In this document: in pieces, positions 50,935 through 56,867 of the stretch
Numbering within the stretch: position 1 is the first letter of the stretch
Layout: every line of letters begins with the position of its first letter
Program-made: the position numbers and the translations under genes
From: JAWXCM01 sp034408745
GTDB taxonomy: Bacteria > Acidobacteriota > Terriglobia > Bryobacterales > Bryobacteraceae
Direction: 5' to 3'
Assembly (NCBI GenBank): GCA_034408745.1
Contig: JAWXCM010000059.1
Location: forward strand, 1-56,867
DNA length: 56,867 bases
The notes under the pieces: model-generated
Told to the model about the DNA's origin: nothing
The model's database searches: none
The model's input: the letters and a program-made list of their open reading frames with translations, nothing else

Positions 50935-51789
50935 ATGACACTCAAAATCGCCCTCTTCGGCGCTGGCGGCAAAATGGGCTGCCGCATCACGGACAATCTC
51001 AAGGATTCCCAGCACCAGATGTCTTACGTGGAAGTGAATCCCGCAGGCATCGCCCGCCTTGCAGAGCGCGGGCTGACCGTCACCCCGCACGACACAGCGG
51101 CGGCGGAAGCTGACGTTGCCATCCTCGCGCTTCCTGACGCGCTTATCGGGGAGGTGGCGCCTCAAATTGTTCCACGTCTGAAACCGGGCGCAATGGTGAT
51201 CTGCCTCGACCCCGCGGCCCCGCACGGAGGGGAACTGCCCGAACGCCCCGACATCGCTTACTTCATCACTCATCCGTGTCATCCTCCGGTTATCCACCAG
51301 GAAACGGAACCCGAGGCACAGCTCGATTTCTTCGGCGCGATTAAGGCTAAGCAGCATATCGTATGCGCGCTGATGCAGGGATGCGAAGACGACTATAGCC
51401 GAGGGGAAGCGATTTCACGACAAATGTTTGCTCCCGTCATGAATGCCTATCGCGTGACGGTGGAGCAAATGGCTATTCTTGAGCCTGCGCTGTCAGAAAC
51501 CGTTACAGCCACATGCATGACCATCATTCGCGAGGCGGTGGATGAAGCAGTTCGCCGAGGCGTTCCGGAAGAGGCTGCCCGCGAGTTTATTCTCGGCCAC
51601 ATGAAGGTGAATATTGGAATTCTTTTCGGCTATATTGGCTCGCCATTTTCCGATGGCGCGCTGATGGCAATCGAGCGAGGCCGAAAGAAGCTGTTCAAGC
51701 CCGACTGGATGTCCGTGTTCGAACCGGAAAACGTAATGGCTGAGATCAAGGCGATCACAGCCGGCACGTCGGTCGCCGCGCGGCGATAG
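50935..51789 (+). CDS. NAD(P)-dependent dehydrogenase with phosphogluconate-dehydrogenase-like C-terminal domain (possibly D-apionate oxidoisomerase type)
   Basis: 284 residues. Rossmann fold at the N terminus with KIALFGAGGKMGCRI; then ADVAILALPDALIGEVAPQI and FITHPCHPPVI. The helical C-terminal domain (AILEPALSETVTATCMTIIREA, FILGHMKVNIGILFGYIGSPFSDGA) resembles the PGDH_C group, which I recall includes ApnO, the D-apionate oxidoisomerase; I cannot verify membership here. It is not classical 6-phosphogluconate dehydrogenase, being too short and lacking its signature. It is divergent from a FCD-type regulator, a BASS transporter and a lactonase-like protein, so oxidation of a sugar acid is plausible. 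Confidence 0.8.
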   Translation: MTLKIALFGAGGKMGCRITDNLKDSQHQMSYVEVNPAGIARLAERGLTVTPHDTAAAEADVAILALPDALIGEVAPQIVPRLKPGAMVICLDPAAPHGGELPERPDIAYFITHPCHPPVIHQETEPEAQLDFFGAIKAKQHIVCALMQGCEDDYSRGEAISRQMFAPVMNAYRVTVEQMAILEPALSETVTATCMTIIREAVDEAVRRGVPEEAAREFILGHMKVNIGILFGYIGSPFSDGALMAIERGRKKLFKPDWMSVFEPENVMAEIKAITAGTSVAARR

Positions 51790-51792
51790 CAT

Positions 51793-54291
51793 ATGTCAAT
51801 GCCGTTGCGGTCGATTGGACAAGCTGTTCTCCTTTCCGCGTTGTGTAGCCTCGGACTGTCTGCTGCCGCTCCGGACAGCGCCGCCGCGGTGGCGATCCTC
51901 AACAGCAACTGCGCGCAGTGTCATTCGAAAGCCCTGTCAATGTCGGGGCTGGACCTAAGCTCCCGCGATGCCGCATTGCGAGGAGGATCGCGCGGTCCGA
52001 CGCTGGTTGCCGGCAAGGCCGCTGAAAGCAAACTCATGGAGGCGGTCGAGCGCAAGGGAAAGCTGGTCATGCCACCTTCAACACCCCTGAGCCCGACAGA
52101 GGTGGAGACTCTGCGTCGCTGGATCGATGAAGGAGCGGAGTGGCCCGAAGCAGCCGCCACAACCACCAGGGCTCCCGTCTCTACATGGTGGGCTTTCCAG
52201 AAGGTCGTCCGGCCCGTTGTCCCACGCTCGGGCGATGAGTGGGTCCGGAATCCAGTCGACGCGTTCGTCCTAAGCCAGTTGAAAGCGGAGGCGCTTCGCC
52301 CCTCATCCCGAGCACCGCTTGCGTCGCTCGCACGCCGCGGCTACATGGACCTGTGGGGCTTGCCGCCGACGGCCGCTCAGATCCGGGAGTTCACAGACGA
52401 TTCATCCCCGAACTCGTGGGAGAAACTTGTCGACAAGCTGCTTGCCTCCCCCCATTACGGCGAAAAGTGGGGGCGGCACTGGCTCGACCTGGTGCGCTAT
52501 TCCGATACGGCCGGCTTCGAACTCGACAGCTACATCCACGATGCGTGGCGGTATCGCGACTGGGTGATCCAGTCGTTTAACGAAGACAAGCCGTACAACC
52601 GTTTTATCCAGGAACAGGTGGCGGGCGATGAGCTCTTCCCCGAAGATCCCGTCGCACGCACGGGGACCGGCCTGTACTGCGTTGGACCAAACCGCGACCT
52701 TTTCCCCGATCAGGCCGATATCAATCGTGAAGAGATTCTTACTGATTACGCGGACACAACATCCGCGGTTTTCCTGGGCCTTACCGCGGGCTGTGCGCGC
52801 TGCCACGACCACAAGTTCGATCCCATCTCACAGGAAGACTACTACAGGATTCGAGCTGTTTTTGCACCGGCAGTGAAAACGAAGGTAGCCCTGAACCGGC
52901 TTGGGTCACTCGGCTTCGAGGTGGGAGAGAGCGTGCGTGAGTGGAAGCTCAGAGAAATTGGCGAGCAGATTCGTGGCGTGCAGGGGCGGTGCCAGACCAC
53001 TCTGCGGATGCAGAAGCTGAAGTCAACGTCGCCGGAGGTACAGGAAGCCATCCGCACAGCCGACGACGCTCGAACGCCAAAGCAGCGCGAACTTGCCACT
53101 CAGTTCGGCGATGCCGCACGCGTCTCCGACGATGAGATTCGAGCATGCCTGACGCCCGAGGAATCCACCCGGCTCGCGCAGGTGGAGCGGTCGCTGATAC
53201 GCATGTATGCGGACTATCGCGCCAAGCCCTTTGCCTGCGGCCTCACAGACATGTGGAATGTCTCTCCCAGGACATTCCTGCCCGCTCGTGGCAGCCGTTC
53301 TGAGCGAGAGGTGCAGCCGGGCTTCTTCACTGTGCTGGGCGGCGGGGAGGTGCCTGCACCAGCCGAAAAACGTGAGGCAACCGGGCCAATTCCTCTCCAG
53401 CCCACCACCGGCCGTCGAACGGCACTCGCAAACTGGATCAGCGATCCTGCAAATCCTCTCACCTCGCGAGTCATGGTCAATCGCGTCTGGCAGTATCACT
53501 TTGGACGCGGGCTGCTGGCAACGCCAAGCGACTTCGGCACCCGCAGCGGGAAGCCCAGTCACCCGGAACTGCTCGACTGGCTGGCGTCGGAGTTCGTTGA
53601 GAAAGGCTGGTCTCTGAAACAACTGCACCGCCTCATCATGCTGTCGTCCACATACCAGCAGCAGTCGAATCCTTCCAAAGAGACCGTCGGCCGCGACCCC
53701 GCGAATCTGCTGCTCTCGCACTTCTCCAGGCGCAGGCTCAGCGCAGAAGAGGTTCGCGACGGTATGCTTCTGGCCACGGGATCGTTGAACATCAAACAGG
53801 GTGGGCGCCCGGTTGTGCCACCCCTCAGTGCGGAAGAGAAAGCGACCCTCACGCAGCGGCCCGAAGACGCCTGGGTGCTGACCACCGACACCGCCGAGTA
53901 TCTTCGACGCAGTGTTTACATGATCCAGAAGCGAACCTTCCGGCTGCCCATGATGGACGTCTTCGATTCCCCGGAGTCCATGCTTACCTGCTCGCGCCGC
54001 GACTCCAGCACCACGGCGCCGCAGGCGCTGACTCTCTTCAACGGGGGCTTCACGCTGGAAATGGCCCACGTCCTCGCCACTCGTATCGACAAGGAACACG
54101 GGAGTTCCCCTGACGCCGCTGTACGGGCAACCTGGAGCCAGGTGCTGGCGCGCGATCCTTCCGCATCGGAACTGCGCCGTGCCACAGAGTTCCTGAAGCT
54201 GCAAACCCGTAACACAGGCCAGCCCACCGAAGCCCTGACCGAACTGGTGCGCGGTCTGCTTAACTTGAATGAGTTTCTGTATGTTGACTAA
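51793..54291 (+). CDS. PSD1 (DUF1549/DUF1553) protein with Planctomycete cytochrome c domain
   Basis: 832 residues, signal peptide at the N terminus (IGQAVLLSALCSLGLSAAA). PSCyt1 heme motif CAQCH near residue 39; DUF1549 with GRHWLDLVRYSDTAGFELDS and the second heme-type motif CARCHDHKFDPI; DUF1553 with ANWISDPANPLTSRVMVN and YHFGRGLLATPSDF. Clear paralog of the protein at 21620. It starts 3 bp after the dehydrogenase stop and overlaps the DUF1501 gene, so it shares their transcript. Biochemical activity of this family is unestablished. Confidence 0.92.
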   Translation: MSMPLRSIGQAVLLSALCSLGLSAAAPDSAAAVAILNSNCAQCHSKALSMSGLDLSSRDAALRGGSRGPTLVAGKAAESKLMEAVERKGKLVMPPSTPLSPTEVETLRRWIDEGAEWPEAAATTTRAPVSTWWAFQKVVRPVVPRSGDEWVRNPVDAFVLSQLKAEALRPSSRAPLASLARRGYMDLWGLPPTAAQIREFTDDSSPNSWEKLVDKLLASPHYGEKWGRHWLDLVRYSDTAGFELDSYIHDAWRYRDWVIQSFNEDKPYNRFIQEQVAGDELFPEDPVARTGTGLYCVGPNRDLFPDQADINREEILTDYADTTSAVFLGLTAGCARCHDHKFDPISQEDYYRIRAVFAPAVKTKVALNRLGSLGFEVGESVREWKLREIGEQIRGVQGRCQTTLRMQKLKSTSPEVQEAIRTADDARTPKQRELATQFGDAARVSDDEIRACLTPEESTRLAQVERSLIRMYADYRAKPFACGLTDMWNVSPRTFLPARGSRSEREVQPGFFTVLGGGEVPAPAEKREATGPIPLQPTTGRRTALANWISDPANPLTSRVMVNRVWQYHFGRGLLATPSDFGTRSGKPSHPELLDWLASEFVEKGWSLKQLHRLIMLSSTYQQQSNPSKETVGRDPANLLLSHFSRRRLSAEEVRDGMLLATGSLNIKQGGRPVVPPLSAEEKATLTQRPEDAWVLTTDTAEYLRRSVYMIQKRTFRLPMMDVFDSPESMLTCSRRDSSTTAPQALTLFNGGFTLEMAHVLATRIDKEHGSSPDAAVRATWSQVLARDPSASELRRATEFLKLQTRNTGQPTEALTELVRGLLNLNEFLYVD

Positions 54292-55693
54292 GTCTCGCCG
54301 TCAGTTCCTCGCCTCTGCCGGACGCGGTTTTGGAGCTGTAGCAGCATCCTCGCTCCTGCCTTCGCTCGCCGGAGCTGCGAGCCCGCTGGCGCCAAAGGCA
54401 GCCCATCAGCCCGCCCGTGCCAAAGCGGTGATTTATCTCTACATGCACGGCGGCGTGAGCCATGTGGACACGTGGGACCCAAAACCCGAGCTCGCCCGAT
54501 TCTCCGGACAGACACTCCCGCCCAGTTTCGTCAAGGGTCTGAAGACCAGCCGTATCGATTTCACCAAAGCCATCGCCCGAGGCAGCGCTTGGCCGTTTCG
54601 CCGGCATGGCCAGGCGGGGCTGGAGATCTCCGATCTGTTTCCCCACATCGCATCGCATGCCGATGAACTGGCTCTTGTCCGGTCTTGTTACGGTGACGCC
54701 TTCGACCACGCGCCTGCAATGTATCTGAGTGGCACCGGATCGCAGTTCCCCGGGCGTCCGTGCCTCGGCTCGTGGGTGGTGTATGGACTGGGTTCGGAGA
54801 ACCAGAACCTGCCCGCCTTCGTCGTGATGACCGACGGAGCTATGAAGTGCGGACCGCAGGGCTACGGTGCCGGGTTCCTGCCCGCGGTGTATCAGGGGAC
54901 CATGTTCCGCGGCGGCCGGAGCCCCGTGCTTGACCTGGCGAACCCCGAGGGCACAAGCAACGCCACACAAAGCGCCACGCTCGATCTGATCGGCGATCTC
55001 GACCGGCAGCACCTCGCCGAACGTCCATTCGACAGCGACCTCGAAGCCCGTCTCGCGTCGTACGAACTTGCATTCCGCATGCAATCCGAGGCACCGGACG
55101 CTGTCGACATCAGCAAGGAATCCGAGGCCACCAAAAAGCTGTACGGGATCGGTGAGCCGCTTTCGGACGACTTCGGGCGCAAGTGTTTGCTGGCGCGCCG
55201 GCTTGTCGAGCGAGGCGTGCGGTTCATTCAACTCTATTCCGGAACGCACCTTGGGGACGACTGGGACGGCGCCCACAACGACCTCACAGGATCGCACAAC
55301 AAGATGGCGGGAAAGACAGACAAGCCCATTGCCGGTCTGCTGAAAGACCTGGCTGCACGCGGCCTGACGGACTCGACGCTCGTGATTTGGGGCAGCGAGT
55401 TTGGCCGGACTCCCCTGGCAGAAGGGCGCAATGGCCGCGACCACCACCCTTACGCGTTCAGTATGTGGTTCACAGGAGCAGGCGTGAAGGGTGGCCAGGT
55501 GATCGGCGCCACCGACGACTTCGGGCTCAGGCCTGTAGAGAAGCCAATGATGGCGCATGACGTCAATGCCACCATTCTGCGAATGATGGGGCTCGACCAC
55601 CTCAGGCTCACGTACTTCTACCAGGGCCGAGACATGCGTCTCACCGACGTTCATGGCGACAACGAATTTACGCAACTCCTGGTCAGGGCCTAA
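54269..55693 (+). CDS. DUF1501 family secreted protein
   Basis: 474 residues with a Tat leader (SRRQFLASAGRGFGAVAASS). Core motifs YMHGGVSHVDTWDPKP, VIWGSEFGRTPLAEG and GRDHHPYAFSMWFTGAGVKGG match the protein at 20171, and the HGG, GRD and H residues fit metal binding of the sulfatase-like fold. It overlaps the PSD1 gene by 23 bp from ATG 54269, or 11 bp if the second ATG at 54281 is used. Paired export of a cytochrome-containing protein and a DUF1501 protein is the recurring pattern. Confidence 0.92.
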   Translation: MSFCMLTKSRRQFLASAGRGFGAVAASSLLPSLAGAASPLAPKAAHQPARAKAVIYLYMHGGVSHVDTWDPKPELARFSGQTLPPSFVKGLKTSRIDFTKAIARGSAWPFRRHGQAGLEISDLFPHIASHADELALVRSCYGDAFDHAPAMYLSGTGSQFPGRPCLGSWVVYGLGSENQNLPAFVVMTDGAMKCGPQGYGAGFLPAVYQGTMFRGGRSPVLDLANPEGTSNATQSATLDLIGDLDRQHLAERPFDSDLEARLASYELAFRMQSEAPDAVDISKESEATKKLYGIGEPLSDDFGRKCLLARRLVERGVRFIQLYSGTHLGDDWDGAHNDLTGSHNKMAGKTDKPIAGLLKDLAARGLTDSTLVIWGSEFGRTPLAEGRNGRDHHPYAFSMWFTGAGVKGGQVIGATDDFGLRPVEKPMMAHDVNATILRMMGLDHLRLTYFYQGRDMRLTDVHGDNEFTQLLVRA

Positions 55694-55779
55694 AAAAACT
55701 AGCCTTCCCTCTCACCGAAAGCCGACACCCTCGGATCCGGTCTTCGAACCCTGCGCCGGGACGGGCCAACATCGGTGTT

Positions 55780-56854
55780 TCAGAAGCGCCGTACGAACTC
55801 CGCTGTCTCCAGATTTGCGCCTCGCAACGCTCTCGCAAACTCCGGGTTAATGGAGTCCTTTTCGTCGAGAAAGCCGCGGCCTCGCGCCCTATTTTTCAGG
55901 TACGCGCCGCACACGTGCCAGCCGATACAGCAAGGCAGTTCGCGCAGGGTTTGCAACATTTCCCGAGTAACGCGGGCCCCATTGCGTTTGCTCGGGAATC
56001 GACCCTGGAATCGACGCGTCCGCAAGGAGAGTCGGCTTGCCAGTCAGGTCGCTGAACCGTGTGAAGCTCTTCGCCACCTCGCCGGGGCTCGCGAAGAACT
56101 GGAAGCTCAGCACATCCACCCAGGGCTGGGCGGCCTTCAGCACCTCGTCAGGCAGTGCTGCGCGCGCCTCGTAACGATCTCCAGGACATCAGATGATTCT
56201 TGTCGTACCGCCGGATGGCGTCGTGGGTCACTTTGTAATATCGGGTGGCCAACGCGGTGAGTTCTTCGCGCCCACACCGGACAATTCCACATAGAAGTAT
56301 CCGATCAGCTTCGGATCGTCCTTCATGCGCTGGCAGGAATCTCGCGCCACATAGTCGCACCACTGCTCCCAGTCTTTGCTGAAGAAATCGGGAAGGCGCG
56401 TCTCCACCTCCCACTGATGAGTTTCGGCGAATGGCAGCAGATGGCAGTACGGGAACGCGAGGTTCGGCGGCATATCGAGCCACTGGTATTGCTCCAGCCC
56501 CCAGGGCCGGGAATGGCGGTGGTTGGTTGGAGTGCGCGTCACTACCTCCTGCGTCCACCCGACGCTGTTGAATCCCCAGTCCAGCAGATTGCGCCGCACT
56601 CCAGTCCGGATCCAGCGTTCCTCGCTGTTGCCATAACGCTCACGCCAGATGCTGGAGTTCTCTTCGTACCTGAGGGTGGTGGAATCTATGTGGTTCATGG
56701 CCACGCTGAAGAACGGCTCGCCGGAGGGCGTTATGAACCACCAGTGTCCTTTGCGCTTCTCAACCCGAAAGAACTTCCCGTCCGCGGCGGCAGCGGCCGG
56801 GGCTGCTGCGAGTCCGGCTGCCGCAGAGACGCCTGCGAAGGCTCTGCGTGTCAT
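55780..56854 (-). pseudogene. Agarase/beta-galactosidase-like glycoside hydrolase, multiply frameshifted
   Basis: The start is intact: ATG 56854, Tat-like leader (TRRAFAGVSAAAGLAAAPA), then HWWFITPSGEPFFSVAMNHID and RRNLLDWGFNSVGW as in agarase-like hydrolases. After LIGYFYVELSG the coding switches to a second frame (EELTALATRYYKVTHDAIRR), then a third (LPDEVLKAAQPWVDVLSFQF, TLLADASIPG), then a fourth (LRELPCCIGWHVCGAYLKNR) ending at TGA 55780. Three frame changes plus probable small deletions kill the gene. Its upstream context lies beyond the window. Confidence 0.78.
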
Positions 56855-56867
56855 GTTCACTCTCAGG

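Noticed and set aside
54260..55675. Minus-strand open frame of 471 codons opposite DUF1501
   Set aside because: It mirrors the real gene nearly base for base and has no family signature; typical antisense artefact in high-GC sequence.
51793..55693. Cytochrome-based respiratory function for the PSD1 protein
   Set aside because: The heme motifs alone do not show respiration; family function is unestablished and the neighbours point to sugar metabolism.
1..56867. CRISPR arrays, insertion sequences, tRNA or rRNA genes
   Set aside because: No regularly spaced repeats, transposase motifs, terminal inverted repeats or cloverleaf/rRNA signatures were recognised. The decayed region at 37.5-39.5 kb shows no transposase remnant.

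Overview
The window (about 60% GC by eye, no rRNA, tRNA or CRISPR seen) looks like a chromosomal segment of an Acidobacteriota bacterium close to 'Candidatus Solibacter'/Bryobacterales. The signs are large TonB-dependent receptors with an N-terminal carboxypeptidase-regulatory-like domain, paired Planctomycete-cytochrome (DUF1549/DUF1553) and DUF1501 proteins, a CRTAC1 (FG-GAP, ASPIC/UnbV) protein, and the ruins of a Solibacter-type TIGR03437 protein. This placement is inference from gene families; no database was consulted.

Layout. 1-109: C-terminal tail of a TonB receptor. 512-4348: cobalamin-dependent methionine synthase. 4372-6459 (-): class III adenylate cyclase with a Cache/HAMP sensor. 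6625-12928 (-): a tight five-gene operon of coiled-coil protein, transmembrane OmpA-like protein with a roadblock/longin-like cytoplasmic domain, Ras-like small GTPase, soluble hybrid histidine kinase with two receivers and an HPt domain, and a metallo-beta-lactamase/receiver fusion. 13035-15293 (-): catalase-peroxidase. 15487-20174 (+): membrane protein with an internal duplication, a TonB receptor and a TIM-barrel isomerase. 20171-24250 (-): DUF1501 plus Planctomycete-cytochrome pair. 24381-25839: Old Yellow Enzyme and a small cytochrome c around a bidirectional terminator.

26040-36015 is the most striking block. From a sigma-54 type promoter run a small membrane protein, a degenerate H-protein-like subunit, a pentaheme cytochrome c, a molybdopterin-oxidoreductase-like protein with no visible Mo ligand, a ferredoxin with four cluster motifs, an NrfD-like quinone-interacting membrane protein and a second degenerate H-protein-like subunit. 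This resembles the Qrc/alternative complex III group. On the opposite strand and meeting it tail to tail lie an NtrC-type sigma-54 activator, an archaemetzincin protease and a histidine kinase whose periplasmic domain carries two heme c motifs. I infer a redox-sensing circuit that switches on a membrane electron-transfer complex.

36090-37469 encodes a ceramidase-like protein. 37460-39504 is a graveyard of truncated genes: an amidohydrolase with its middle deleted, and a TIGR03437 protein with stop codons joined in frame to the back half of an OmpR-type regulator. 39505-48149 is a carbohydrate-type locus (AraC regulator, apiosidase-like hydrolase, CRTAC1 protein, TonB receptor, TPR protein) with a shared repeat motif in its promoters. 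48155-55693 holds a GntR regulator, a BASS-type transporter and an SMP-30 lactonase-like lipoprotein divergent from a PGDH-like dehydrogenase and a second Planctomycete-cytochrome/DUF1501 pair. The window ends in a multiply frameshifted agarase-like hydrolase pseudogene.
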